DNA from: Nocardia pseudovaccinii NBRC 100343
GTDB lineage: Bacteria > Actinomycetota > Actinomycetes > Mycobacteriales > Mycobacteriaceae
NCBI RefSeq assembly: GCF_001613225.1
Contig: NZ_BDBY01000390.1
Coordinates: forward strand, 1 to 35,464
Direction of reading: 5' to 3'
DNA: 35,464 nt
Of the stretch, positions 15,103 to 23,126 are shown one piece after another. The notes beneath the pieces are model-generated. The model saw nothing but the letters and a program-made list of their open reading frames with translations, did no database searches and was not told the DNA's origin. Position 1 is the stretch's first letter; the number at the start of each line of letters is the position of its first letter. Both the position numbers and the translations under genes were made by a program.

Positions 15103-16922
15103 GGATGCGTAGCTGGTATCCGAGGCGCACCTCGCTCCGGCTGTCCGCGCTGGGTGCGGCGGCCGTAGCCGCGCTGTTGGTACTGACCGGATGCGCGAGC
15201 CTGCCGGAATCCTCCGCGCCGCAGGCACTCGGCACCATCAATCGCCAGCCCACCTCCGACGGTCCGCCGCCGCCCATCGGCGGTCGCGATCCGGACCTGC
15301 TGCTCCGCGATTTCCTGCAGGCCACCGCGGATCCGGCCAACCGGCACGTGGCCGCACGGCAGTACATGACACCGTCGGCATCGGCGCAGTGGGACGACAC
15401 GGCGGGCACGCTGATCGTGGACCGGGCCGATACCCTGCGCGAATCGCGCTCGGGCGATAAGGCGACCTATGTGATCCGGGCGCACAAGGTCGGCGAACTG
15501 GCCGCCGACGGCGCCTATCGGGCCATCGACGCGCCCTTGGAAAACAAGATCGAAATGACCAAGGTCGACGGCGAATGGCGCATCGATGAGCTGCCCGACG
15601 GCGTGGTGATGGAGCAGACCGCCTTCGCCAAGTCCTACCGCCGCTACGTGCTGTACTTCATCGACCCGACCGGCACCACCGCCGTCCCCGATCTGCGCTG
15701 GATCTCGGTGGCCAAGAACCAGCTGGCCCAGCGCCTGCTCAGCCTGCTGGCCGAGGGCACCCAGCCCGCGCTCACCTCGGTCGTGCGCAATCAACTCGCA
15801 CCACCGGTGACCCTGCGTGGCCCGATCACCAGGCCGAACAATGACGACAACGACGTCGGTGTCGGACTCGGCGGTGTGCGCATCGATTTCGCGGGTGCGT
15901 CCGGGCTGTCCCCGCGCGATAAAGAACTCCTCGCCGGACAGGTGGTGCTCACGCTGGCGGGTGCGGAAATCCTCGGACCGTACATGCTGCTCGCCGACGG
16001 CAAACCGTTCGACGATCGTTTCGCCGCCAACGGCTGGTCGGTCGCCGATGTCGAACAGCTGAGCCCAGCTGTCTACGCGCGCAACCAGATCGGGTTGCAC
16101 GCGCTGCGCAACGGCTCGCTGGTGCAGGTCACCGACGGCGGGATGATCACACCGCCCGGCTACTTCGGTGCGGTGAACAATCTGCAGTCGGTCGCGCTCT
16201 CCCCGGACGGTCAGTTGGTCGCCGCGGTCGCCGATGCCGGACGTCCGCCGCCGGAGCCGCCGCGCACGCTGATGGTCGGCAGCTACGGCGGCAACGCCTT
16301 CCCGGTCGCCGAGGGCTCCACCATCAGCCGACCGTCCTGGAATGCCGACGGCACCGCCGCCTGGGCCGTGATCGATGGCGAACGGGTCATCCGCGCCGTC
16401 AACGATCGCGCCACCGGAAACGTCTCGGTACAGGATGTGGACATCTCGGCCCTGATGGCCTCGGCACAGGGATCGCCGCTGCGGCTGCCGATCACCGAGT
16501 TGCGGGTATCGCGCTCGGGTGTGCGCGCGGCCCTCATCGCCGACGGCAAGGTCTATGTGGCGGTGGTCGAACGACGCCCCGACGGCAAATACGCGCTCAC
16601 CTCGCCGGTGCCGCTCGCGCTCTCGCTCAGCACCCGCGCGGTTTCGTTGAGCTGGCTCACCGCGGACACCATCGTGATTGCCAGGGAGGGCAATGTCGAT
16701 CCGCTCTCGACCGTCTCCATCGACGGATCCCAGTTCGCCCCGCAAACCAGCCAGAATCTGACCGCGCCGGTCCGGGTGGTCAGTGCCTCGCCGGAGACCG
16801 AGTATGTCGGCGACTCGCGTGCGGTGCTCCAACTGCAGTACAGCGAGCAGACCTCCGACCGGTTCTGGCGCGAGGTGCCCGGCCTCAACGGCGACAACTC
16901 GGTCCCGGTGCTACCTGGCTGA
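15099..16922 (+). CDS. lpqB: Lipoprotein LpqB, MtrAB accessory protein
   Basis: Cell-envelope lipoprotein of 607 residues that interacts with the extracellular part of MtrB and tunes MtrA activity. A type II signal peptide is present: basic residues 1-14, a hydrophobic run at 15-30, and lipobox LTGC with Cys32. A GerMN-type domain follows (about 200-330), then a beta-propeller-like C-terminal half with repeated strands such as SVALSPDGQLVAAV. The ATG at 15099 overlaps the mtrB stop (ATGA), so translation is coupled. The order mtrA-mtrB-lpqB is fixed across actinobacteria, which makes the identification firm. Confidence 0.96.
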   Translation: MRMRSWYPRRTSLRLSALGAAAVAALLVLTGCASLPESSAPQALGTINRQPTSDGPPPPIGGRDPDLLLRDFLQATADPANRHVAARQYMTPSASAQWDDTAGTLIVDRADTLRESRSGDKATYVIRAHKVGELAADGAYRAIDAPLENKIEMTKVDGEWRIDELPDGVVMEQTAFAKSYRRYVLYFIDPTGTTAVPDLRWISVAKNQLAQRLLSLLAEGTQPALTSVVRNQLAPPVTLRGPITRPNNDDNDVGVGLGGVRIDFAGASGLSPRDKELLAGQVVLTLAGAEILGPYMLLADGKPFDDRFAANGWSVADVEQLSPAVYARNQIGLHALRNGSLVQVTDGGMITPPGYFGAVNNLQSVALSPDGQLVAAVADAGRPPPEPPRTLMVGSYGGNAFPVAEGSTISRPSWNADGTAAWAVIDGERVIRAVNDRATGNVSVQDVDISALMASAQGSPLRLPITELRVSRSGVRAALIADGKVYVAVVERRPDGKYALTSPVPLALSLSTRAVSLSWLTADTIVIAREGNVDPLSTVSIDGSQFAPQTSQNLTAPVRVVSASPETEYVGDSRAVLQLQYSEQTSDRFWREVPGLNGDNSVPVLPG

Positions 16923-16995
16923 TCGTCGGCAGCGAAACGAATACTGCGACACCGATATTCGCGAATCTGTCGGTGGGCAGGCGCAGACTCGGGCG

Positions 16996-17640
16996 ATGCG
17001 AACCCTGTTGGATCTGATCCTGGCGACGGCCTGTGCCGGATGCGGTGTGGCGGGTGTGGGCTGGTGTGCGGACTGTGCGGCCACCCTGGCTGAGCCGCCG
17101 ACGCGGGTGTGGCCACGCGCCGATCCGGGTGTGCCGTGCTGGGCGCTCGCCTCGTACGCGGGTCCGGCCCGGCGGGCGGTGCTCGCGGCGAAGGAGCACG
17201 GGCGCCGCGATCTGGCCGAGCCGGTGGGGCTGGCACTTGCCGATGGTCTGGCGCGGCTGCGCGATGATCAGCGGTCGCTGGTATTGATCCCGGCGCCGAG
17301 TCGGCGGGTGGCCGCGCGCCGCCGCGGCGGAGATCCGGTGGTGCGCACGACGCGGGCGGCGGCCCGATGGCTGCCGGATAGCCGGGTGATACCGATGTTG
17401 CGGGTGTGGTGGGGTGTGCGCGATTCGGTGGGCTTGACAGTCGGTGAGCGACAACACAATCTGTGCGGTCGGATCATGGCCAGGCCAGGTACCGGAGCCG
17501 GGTCGGAAATCGCGCCGAATGCCGAGGTCGTACTGGTCGACGATGTGCTCACGACCGGCGCTACTGCCCGCGAATCGGTGCGCGCGCTCGAGCGGATCGG
17601 GGTGCAGGTACGTGCGGTGCTGGTGACGTGTTCGGCTTGA
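16996..17640 (+). CDS. ComF-like phosphoribosyltransferase family protein
   Basis: Protein of 214 residues with a type I phosphoribosyltransferase fold, of the ComF/GntX group found after lpqB in this order of bacteria. Two Cys pairs at 13/16 and 24/27 form a probable small zinc site. The PRPP-binding loop VDDVLTTGAT lies near 181-190. A natural competence role, as for ComF in other bacteria, is not shown here, and salvage or DNA-uptake functions are equally open. The ATG at 16996 is picked because it directly precedes the conserved Cys region. The frame runs upstream to 16783, but that part overlaps lpqB. Ribosome site weak. Confidence 0.85.
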   Translation: MRTLLDLILATACAGCGVAGVGWCADCAATLAEPPTRVWPRADPGVPCWALASYAGPARRAVLAAKEHGRRDLAEPVGLALADGLARLRDDQRSLVLIPAPSRRVAARRRGGDPVVRTTRAAARWLPDSRVIPMLRVWWGVRDSVGLTVGERQHNLCGRIMARPGTGAGSEIAPNAEVVLVDDVLTTGATARESVRALERIGVQVRAVLVTCSA

Positions 17641-17822
17641 CTCCGGGAAATTTGCGTGAACAGTGGCGGACCGCCCGTTGACGTACTAGCGTCGCGATCA
17701 CACACCCGAACCGGGAGTTTGGAGGTGGCGCCTCGGACATCATGTGCCGAGAGATTGTCTATCGGCACGGCTCATCCCGCCGCACGCACGCTGGTCTGTG
17801 CGGCCATATCCGGGAGGTACGC
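17641..17822 (+). promoter_or_regulatory. Leader/promoter region of hpf
   Basis: 182 bp between the comF-like stop and the hpf start. TTGACG (17678-17683) and TACTAG (17684-17689) are present but adjacent, so they cannot be the two halves of one promoter. The ribosome site GGGAGG at 17812-17817 lies five bases before the GTG. A frame open from 17742 runs into hpf but encodes no conserved residues. The length leaves room for stress-sigma control, which is expected for a hibernation factor. Confidence 0.4.
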
Positions 17823-18587
17823 GTGACGACTTCTTCACGACCTTCAGTGAAAGACGCCCTCGCTGTGAAAGAAACACAGGCCTCGGTGCTCGATGACAGC
17901 ACCCTGGATGCGACAGAGCAATCCACAGCGGACCGACCTCGCGCCCCGCGCGGCGATGTCGTGGTGAAGGGCCGCAATGTGGAGGTTCCTGACCATTTCC
18001 GAATTTACGTCGCGGAGAAACTCTCCCGTGTAGAACGCTTCGATCCGTCGATATTCATCTTCGATGTGGAGTTGTTCCACGAACGCAATCGTCGTCAGCG
18101 TAAGGCCTGCCAGCGCGTCGAGATCACCGCGCGAGGCAAGGGCCCGGTCGTCCGGGCGGAGGCATGTGCGGACAGCTTCTACGCTGCCCTCGAATCGGTG
18201 ACCGCCAAGTTGGAGAGTCGACTGCGTCGAACCAAGGATCGCCGCCGCGTCCACTACGGGGACAAGACCCCGGTCTCGGTGGCCGAGGCGACCGCCGATC
18301 TGATCGATGACTCCCTGTTCGCGCAGGCGGAGGGCGCCACCGCACACGAGCACCCCGAGGCCGAACGTAGCCGGCACGAAACGGAATCCCCGGATTACGC
18401 GGCCGGTCCCGGCCATATCGTCCGAACCAAGGTCCATTCCGGGACCCCGATGTCGGTCGACGACGCCCTCTACCAGATGGAGCTCGTCGGGCACGACTTC
18501 TTCCTCTTCCAGGACAAAGAGACCGACCGACCGTCTGTCGTCTACCGTCGCCACGCATTCGACTACGGCCTGATCCGGCTCGCGTAG
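17823..18587 (+). CDS. hpf: Long-form ribosome hibernation promoting factor
   Basis: Ribosome-associated protein of 254 residues that blocks the small subunit's A/P sites and pairs 70S ribosomes into inactive dimers in stationary phase. Residues 1-46 are a low-complexity extension. The S30AE fold follows at about 47-150, beginning VVVKGRNVEVPDHFRIYVAEKL and including KLESRLRRTKDRR. An acidic linker leads to the C-terminal dimer domain at about 195-254 (SVDDALYQMELVGHDFFLFQDKET). The GTG at 17823 has a strong GGGAGG, which settles the start. In M. tuberculosis the same gene lies between the comF-like gene and secA1; here a different region has been placed between hpf and secA1. A terminator follows. 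Confidence 0.95.
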   Translation: MTTSSRPSVKDALAVKETQASVLDDSTLDATEQSTADRPRAPRGDVVVKGRNVEVPDHFRIYVAEKLSRVERFDPSIFIFDVELFHERNRRQRKACQRVEITARGKGPVVRAEACADSFYAALESVTAKLESRLRRTKDRRRVHYGDKTPVSVAEATADLIDDSLFAQAEGATAHEHPEAERSRHETESPDYAAGPGHIVRTKVHSGTPMSVDDALYQMELVGHDFFLFQDKETDRPSVVYRRHAFDYGLIRLA

Positions 18588-18604
18588 CACAGCGCTGACC
18601 CTCG

Positions 18605-18644
18605 TTCTCCGGGCATTCAGCGCATCAGTTGAATGTCCGGAGAA
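18605..18644 (+). terminator. Rho-independent terminator of hpf
   Basis: A 15 bp stem with one G-U pair joins 18605-18619 to 18630-18644, with a 10-base loop. It is followed by the T-rich stretch TATTGTTGT. It starts 18 bp after the hpf stop and also lies beyond the 3' end of the convergent metallopeptidase gene. Confidence 0.85.
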
Positions 18645-18689
18645 TATTGTTGTCTGCGTAACAGCTGATTTCGTAAGCACATGGGTAAC

Positions 18690-19292
18690 TCATCGGGGAC
18701 GTCCAAACCTCAGCCAGGCTGTCGACCGCCGGTCCGCGACGATGCTGCTGTGGCTCCCAACGTCCGGCCTGAGGTTCGGGGAGGCGGGGGAGAAAAAGGT
18801 TCTGTGCAGCACCGAATCTCGGCGCTGCGGGCGCATGGCCTGCAACATGACCAGGTCGGCGAAGGTTTCGGCATCGCGTTCGCGGGCGGATGCGTAATCG
18901 CTGCGCCCGAGCACGTAGGCGATGGACTCCGTGGAAATCGAGGGCAGTAGGTCCGCGAGGGCCGACATCGGTTGTGGCGCGGGGGTTTCGGTCCCCGATT
19001 CCGGTCCGTGGCCGAGCAGCATATGCCCCAGTTCGTGGACGATGATGTGCTCGGCATGCCATTCGGTGGTGTCGGCGCCGTAGACGATGATGTCGCTGTC
19101 GCGCTTGGCAATCCACAGACCGCTGCCGGTGCCGCAGCCGGTGCCCGCGAGCAATGCGGTGTCGACCGGTTGCAGGGTGATGGTGCGACCGCGATGGTCG
19201 GCGACGGCATCGAGGTATGCGGTCAGATTCCACGGGGACGGTACCGGTACGTCCCGGGATACTTCCCGGAACCTGTTCTCCATACCCGGCAT
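18690..19292 (-). CDS. ImmA/IrrE-type metallo-endopeptidase
   Basis: Zinc metallopeptidase of about 200 residues (COG2856/DUF955 group). The motif HELGH is at 86-90 (EHIIVHELGHMLLGHG), and the third ligand probably comes from the downstream helix ERDAETFADLVML. Relatives such as ImmA cleave a partner XRE repressor to relieve repression. The start is placed at ATG 19292, which has AGGAG 11 bases upstream; the frame is open to ATG 19331, adding 13 residues. It is last of three minus-strand genes after two DNA-binding proteins. The C-terminal 35 residues are basic and not conserved in the family as I know it. The substrate is inferred from context only. Confidence 0.87.
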   Translation of the reverse strand: MPGMENRFREVSRDVPVPSPWNLTAYLDAVADHRGRTITLQPVDTALLAGTGCGTGSGLWIAKRDSDIIVYGADTTEWHAEHIIVHELGHMLLGHGPESGTETPAPQPMSALADLLPSISTESIAYVLGRSDYASARERDAETFADLVMLQAMRPQRRDSVLHRTFFSPASPNLRPDVGSHSSIVADRRSTAWLRFGRPR

Positions 19293-19371
19293 TCGTCGGC
19301 AATCTCCTACAGCGCTGCGGTCCCGCCCCATGCAACCGACGATGCTACCGACTGTTCGGAAACTGCCCGTT

Positions 19372-19794
19372 CTACGGTCGCTCGGCCGGTTGATCCGCGC
19401 TGTGGATGAGCGCGGTCAGCGTGGTGAGATCGATATCGGATCCGCGCAGCGCGATGCTGGCGACATTGGCATCGCGCATGGTGGCGAGCAATTCGAGTTC
19501 CCGGTCGATCGCGGCCGCCGCCGCGCCCGCGGTGGTCAGATAGTCGGCGCTCACGCCGAAGCACTGTGCGATGGCGCTGAGCAGTTCGGACCCGACCGGC
19601 GTCGAGTCGAATTCGCCGCGCCGCAACCGGTCGAGCTGATCCGCCGGGACGGTGCGGCCCAATTGCGCACCGACCTGTTCGGCCACCGCGGCCGTCGTGC
19701 GCTCGGGCTCCGACCGCGGGTGCACGGTCGCGAATAGTCGATTCAACTTGTGGCTCAGTGTCAGTCGCGCTCGGCTCGTCGCATCGTCGATCAT
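19372..19794 (-). CDS. EspR-like helix-turn-helix DNA-binding protein
   Basis: Protein of 140 residues resembling M. tuberculosis EspR, a nucleoid-associated regulator. It has LNRLFATVHP near the N-terminus, a helix-turn-helix region at about 30-90 ending FGVSADYLTT, and the C-terminal dimer segment LELLATMRDANVASIALRG. EspR has the same order of motifs and 132 residues. It lies 12 bp downstream of the XRE gene and 79 bp upstream of the peptidase gene, so the three form one probable operon. EspR-like proteins are numerous in Nocardia-type genomes; the target here is unknown. Either it or the XRE protein could be the peptidase substrate. Confidence 0.82.
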   Translation of the reverse strand: MIDDATSRARLTLSHKLNRLFATVHPRSEPERTTAAVAEQVGAQLGRTVPADQLDRLRRGEFDSTPVGSELLSAIAQCFGVSADYLTTAGAAAAAIDRELELLATMRDANVASIALRGSDIDLTTLTALIHSADQPAERP

Positions 19795-19806
19795 CTGTAC
19801 TGCCCT

Positions 19807-20511
19807 CTACTGCTTGCCGTTTCGAATAGCTGTCACACCGGGATTGGCTGCCAGCCAACGTGCGCGGAAGCGGCCCTCGGTGCCAGCGTCCACATCCTCC
19901 GCGCGTCCGGCCAGCCAGCGGCGATAGCGGCGTTCCTCCAGGTCGGCGGGGTCGCTGGACTCGGCGGGCACATCGAGCAGATGCGAGAACGCCATTGCGA
20001 CCAAAGGATGCAGCGTTTTGCCCGGTCCGCCGTTGCGTTCCAGCATGGCGGTGGCATAGCGCGCGGAGAGCCGGGAGACCACCCCGTTGAGATCCGAAAT
20101 GGCCGCCACCAGATGGGGTTCGGTGGTCCGGCCGCGCTCGACCGCATCGTTGAGCCGACCGGCGGCGGCGAGCAGTCCGGTCAGGTCGGAAAGTTCGAAT
20201 CGGATCGAGTCGGGTCCGGAGACGATCGACTCGTCGGTACCGGGGGTGTGCGTCGCGACCTCGTGCGTGGTCGGATCGCCGCCCGCATAGGTGCGCGCCG
20301 CGCTGCCGGGCAGCCAGCGCAGCGGCGCGTCGAGTTTGTTCAGGGTGTGCGTGCTGATGGTCGCATCGCCGTCTTCGATCTTGCGGATCGTCGGCGCCGA
20401 GGGCCCTCCCAGATCGCCGATCTGCATCTGGGTGAGGCCGAGTTCGTCGCGGCGTTCCTTGATGATTCGGCCGAAGCGCTTATGTCGCGACAGCTCCGAA
20501 GGGCTTTGCAT
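19807..20511 (-). CDS. XRE-family helix-turn-helix regulator
   Basis: Protein of 234 residues. An XRE DNA-binding domain spans about 13-68 (FGRIIKERRDELGLTQMQIGDLGGPSAPTIRKIEDGDA). The remaining 165 residues are mostly helical and match no effector domain I recognise. The start is ATG 20511, which has GAGG seven bases upstream; ATG 20523 is four codons earlier with no ribosome site. It heads the minus-strand cassette with the EspR-like and ImmA-type genes. It reads away from an AT-rich control region shared with nothing else on that strand. A repressor role is plausible by analogy with XRE/ImmA pairs. Confidence 0.87.
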   Translation of the reverse strand: MQSPSELSRHKRFGRIIKERRDELGLTQMQIGDLGGPSAPTIRKIEDGDATISTHTLNKLDAPLRWLPGSAARTYAGGDPTTHEVATHTPGTDESIVSGPDSIRFELSDLTGLLAAAGRLNDAVERGRTTEPHLVAAISDLNGVVSRLSARYATAMLERNGGPGKTLHPLVAMAFSHLLDVPAESSDPADLEERRYRRWLAGRAEDVDAGTEGRFRARWLAANPGVTAIRNGKQ

Positions 20512-20523
20512 AGTGAGCCTCAT

Positions 20524-20822
20524 GCTAGAGGTTCTTTGGTGGAGATGACAACTTTGTAGAAAAGGTTTGAAAAACTAATAGAAAGATTGCTACTGTTTCC
20601 TCGCGCCGAGTGGTGTCGACGTCGACCTTGCGGGTTCCGGGACGAGCAGGGGCGTTCGCCGGGACAGGCGCCGCTCACCCGCTTCCCCGGGCCTTTTGTC
20701 GGCGCGGGGTGCCTCGACAGCGTCGTCGCGGGCTGGCGGTTGAGTGCCGGGCCCGCTTTCGGGCGTGCCCGAGGAGTTACCCGAGTGCTTGCGAAATCGG
20801 GCGCAGCGGGACGGTTGAGAAT
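20524..20822. promoter_or_regulatory. AT-rich control region upstream of the XRE cassette, then a featureless stretch
   Basis: From about 20530 to 20600 the base composition drops to mostly A and T in a strongly GC-rich genome, with A-tracts such as GAAAAACTAATAGAAAGATT. This is where the cassette promoter and operators must lie. An imperfect inverted pair AACTTT/AAGGTT is present at about 20550-20567. From 20601 to 20822 I see no gene: a plus-strand frame from 20587 has no recognisable product or ribosome site. Confidence 0.5.
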
Positions 20823-20862
20823 GCCCGGCTCAGCGGCGTTGGAGGGGATCGCTGAGCCGGGC
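20823..20862. other. GC-rich hairpin upstream of the thiolase gene
   Basis: Perfect 13 bp inverted repeat GCCCGGCTCAGCG (20823-20835) and its complement at 20850-20862, with a 14-base loop. It ends 20 bp before the thiolase operator. It may stop leftover transcription from the left or shape the DNA of the promoter. No known RNA family was recognised. Confidence 0.5.
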
Positions 20863-20882
20863 CCTCGCTGGTCTGGACCTTG

Positions 20883-20902
20883 AACTTACTTTCGAGTAAG
20901 TT
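20883..20902. promoter_or_regulatory. Perfect inverted-repeat operator before the thiolase gene
   Basis: AACTTACT-TTCG-AGTAAGTT is a perfect 8 bp inverted repeat with a 4 bp centre, 31 bp upstream of the thiolase start. This size and form are typical of TetR-type repressor sites on fatty-acid degradation genes in actinobacteria. No cognate regulator is encoded next to it. Confidence 0.6.
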
Positions 20903-20933
20903 TGTGGGGTAGATCTCTCGAGGAGAAAATCCC

Positions 20934-22226
20934 ATGGCTACCAGTGCTGCTCGCCGTGCCGTCATTGTTTCCGGTGCGCGCACGCCCTTCGTCAAGGCGT
21001 TCGGCGATTACACGCGGATGGATTCGATCGCGCTGGCCGATGCCGCGGTGCGTGGGCTGTTGGAACGGACCGGCCTGCCCGGAGCGCAGGTGCAGGCAAT
21101 CGTGTGGGGCGGCGTGATTCTGCCTAGTGCCGCACCGAATATCGCGCGGGAGATCGCGCTGGATCTCGGTCTCGACCCCGGATGCGAGGGGTACACGGTG
21201 ACGCGGGCGTGCGCCTCCGGACTCCAGGCGATCACCTCGGCAGTGGCGGCCATCGAGCGCGGCGAATACGACATCATGATCGCCGGCGGCAGCGATTCGA
21301 CCAGCAATGCCGAGGTGAAGCTGCCGCAGAAGCTGGTGCACGCCGGTGCGCCGCTCGCACTCGGCAAGCCGAAGCCGAAGGATTATCTGGCGGCGGCGCG
21401 TCAGCTCGCGCCCTTCACCGATCTGCTGCCGAGCCGACCGAAGATCGCCGAACGCACCACCGGCGAGGTGATGGGGGAGTCGGCCGAGAAGATGGCCCGG
21501 ATCCACGGGATCAGCCGCGCGGATCAGGACGAATTCGCCGCGCGCTCACATCACCGGGCCGCCGCGGCCATCGATTCGGGCCGCTTCGACGACGAGGTGC
21601 TGCGGGTGCGCACCCCCGAAGGCACGGATGTCACGCGCGACGGACTGGTGCGCGCGAATACCAGTGTCGAGAAGTTGGCGAAGCTGAAGCCGGTCTTCGC
21701 CCGCGACGGCAGCGTGACAGCGGGCAACGCCAGCCCGCTCACCGACGGCGCATCCGCGGTACTGCTGATGAGCGAGGAGCGGGCGCACGCCCTCGGCTAC
21801 CGTCCGCTGGCCGCCTTACGCTCCTGGAGCTACGTCAGCGTCGACCCGGCCGATCAGGTGCTGATCGGCCCGGCCATCTCCATGCCGCGCGCCCTCGACA
21901 AGGCCGGAATGTCGCTGGGCGATATCGATCTCGTCGATATCCACGAGGCATTCGCGGCCCAGACGCTGTCCGTGCTCGCCGCACTGAACAGCGACGAGTG
22001 GGCCAAGACCCGCCTCGATCGCGACACCGCGGTCGGCGAGATCGATATCGACAAGCTCAACGTGCACGGCGGTTCGGTGTCGCTCGGACATCCGTTCGGC
22101 GCGACCGGCGCACGCATGGTCACCACTATGGCCAATGAGTTGGCCCGCACCGGACGGAACGCCGCCCTGCTCGGCATCTGCGCGGCGGGTGGCATCGGCG
22201 CGTCGGCCGTGCTGGAACGCGTCTGA
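20934..22226 (+). CDS. Acetyl-CoA acyltransferase (thiolase)
   Basis: Thiolase of 430 residues that cleaves 3-ketoacyl-CoA with CoA to release acetyl-CoA in beta-oxidation. The length suits the FadI-like trifunctional-complex type more than the 390-residue biosynthetic thiolases. The catalytic set is complete: nucleophile Cys93 in TRACASGLQAI, His386 in SLGHPFGATGAR, and Cys416 in GICAAGGIGAS. The ATG at 20934 follows CGAGGAG at a good distance. The usual partner, a hydratase/dehydrogenase (fadB/fadJ), is not adjacent; the next gene is bluB on the other strand. A perfect inverted repeat at 20883 suggests regulation by fatty-acid status. Confidence 0.94.
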   Translation: MATSAARRAVIVSGARTPFVKAFGDYTRMDSIALADAAVRGLLERTGLPGAQVQAIVWGGVILPSAAPNIAREIALDLGLDPGCEGYTVTRACASGLQAITSAVAAIERGEYDIMIAGGSDSTSNAEVKLPQKLVHAGAPLALGKPKPKDYLAAARQLAPFTDLLPSRPKIAERTTGEVMGESAEKMARIHGISRADQDEFAARSHHRAAAAIDSGRFDDEVLRVRTPEGTDVTRDGLVRANTSVEKLAKLKPVFARDGSVTAGNASPLTDGASAVLLMSEERAHALGYRPLAALRSWSYVSVDPADQVLIGPAISMPRALDKAGMSLGDIDLVDIHEAFAAQTLSVLAALNSDEWAKTRLDRDTAVGEIDIDKLNVHGGSVSLGHPFGATGARMVTTMANELARTGRNAALLGICAAGGIGASAVLERV

Positions 22227-22349
22227 TAGCCGTCGGCCACCGGCTGTGGTTGCGTTCTCGATAGTTCGCCGAGCGTAGTCAATTGGTGGTTGGTGGTGGG
22301 GTTTTCGGCCGCCATTTGACTACCTTCGAATCCGAAGCGCTCGATCAGC

Positions 22350-22985
22350 TCAGGTGCGGAAGGTTTCTTGGTGGACGGCTTCGGTGAGGGGGCGGCCGGT
22401 GCGCCAGCCGAAGCGTTCGAGGTCGGGTACGCGTTGGAATTCGGCTACCGGTCCGACGCACAGCCAGGCGACGGGGCGGATGCCGTCGGGTAGGCCGACC
22501 AGGTCGGTGAGGAATTCGGCGTCGTAGAACGAGACCCATCCGACGCCGATCTGCTCGGCGGTAGCGGCCAGCCAGAGGTTCTGGATTGCGAGAACCGCCG
22601 AGTAGATGCCGGTTTCGGGAACTGTGGCGCGGCCGAGGATCTGCGGGCCGCCGCGGTCGTGGTCGTAGGTGACCACGATGCCGGTGCCGCTCTCGGTGAT
22701 GCCCTCGATCTTGATCGGGTCGAAGGTCGCCGCCCGCTCCGGCGGCAGTGCGTCCCGGAATTCGATCCGCTTCTGCGCGACATGGTCCGCGAACTTCCGC
22801 AGCGTCGCATGCTCGCGCACCACGATGAAGTCCCACGGCTGTGAGTTGCCGACACTGGGCGCGCGATGTGCGGCATCGAGTATCCGCCACAGCGTCGCAT
22901 CGTCGACGAGGTCACCGGTGAATTCGGCCCGTACATCCCGCCGCATCCGGATGGCCTCGTAAACGCTCAGATCTTCAGCACACAC
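22350..22985 (-). CDS. bluB: 5,6-dimethylbenzimidazole synthase
   Basis: Nitroreductase-fold FMN enzyme that breaks down reduced FMN with O2 to make the lower ligand of vitamin B12. About 211 residues from a GTG at 22985. BluB signatures are the early motif VYEAIRMRRDVRAEF, the phosphate-binding APSVGNSQPWDF, and the C-terminal FGWRTGRPLTEAVHQETF. The GTG has GAGG too close to serve as a good ribosome site, and the frame stays open to 23072, so the start is the weakest part of the call. The gene stands alone on the minus strand, beyond the terminator of the desaturase gene, with no cobalamin genes near. Confidence 0.9.
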   Translation of the reverse strand: MCAEDLSVYEAIRMRRDVRAEFTGDLVDDATLWRILDAAHRAPSVGNSQPWDFIVVREHATLRKFADHVAQKRIEFRDALPPERAATFDPIKIEGITESGTGIVVTYDHDRGGPQILGRATVPETGIYSAVLAIQNLWLAATAEQIGVGWVSFYDAEFLTDLVGLPDGIRPVAWLCVGPVAEFQRVPDLERFGWRTGRPLTEAVHQETFRT

Positions 22986-23079
22986 ACCCTCAGTCAACCA
23001 GCCGCAACCGGCGCTCCCGCCGAGGCCCAAGCGGATACCACGAGCCCGCCGCGCCCGGAATGGCCAGCCCATCGAAAGG

Positions 23080-23113
23080 CGAAGGCGCCCACGGACTTCC
23101 GCAGGCGCCTTCG
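23080..23113 (-). terminator. Terminator of the first desaturase gene
   Basis: Perfect 10 bp stem CGAAGGCGCC (23080-23089) with its complement at 23104-23113 and a 14-base loop, starting 13 bp past the desaturase stop. Its left 16-18 bases are nearly the same as the secA1 terminator at 32623. Confidence 0.75.
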
Positions 23114-23126
23114 GTGTGACTGTGCG

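Noticed and set aside
14538..16832. A 764-residue minus-strand open frame
   Set aside because: Antisense to mtrB and lpqB, which are certain genes; no domain seen.
20587..20883. A small plus-strand gene upstream of the thiolase
   Set aside because: No ribosome site, no recognisable product, and it runs across a perfect hairpin.
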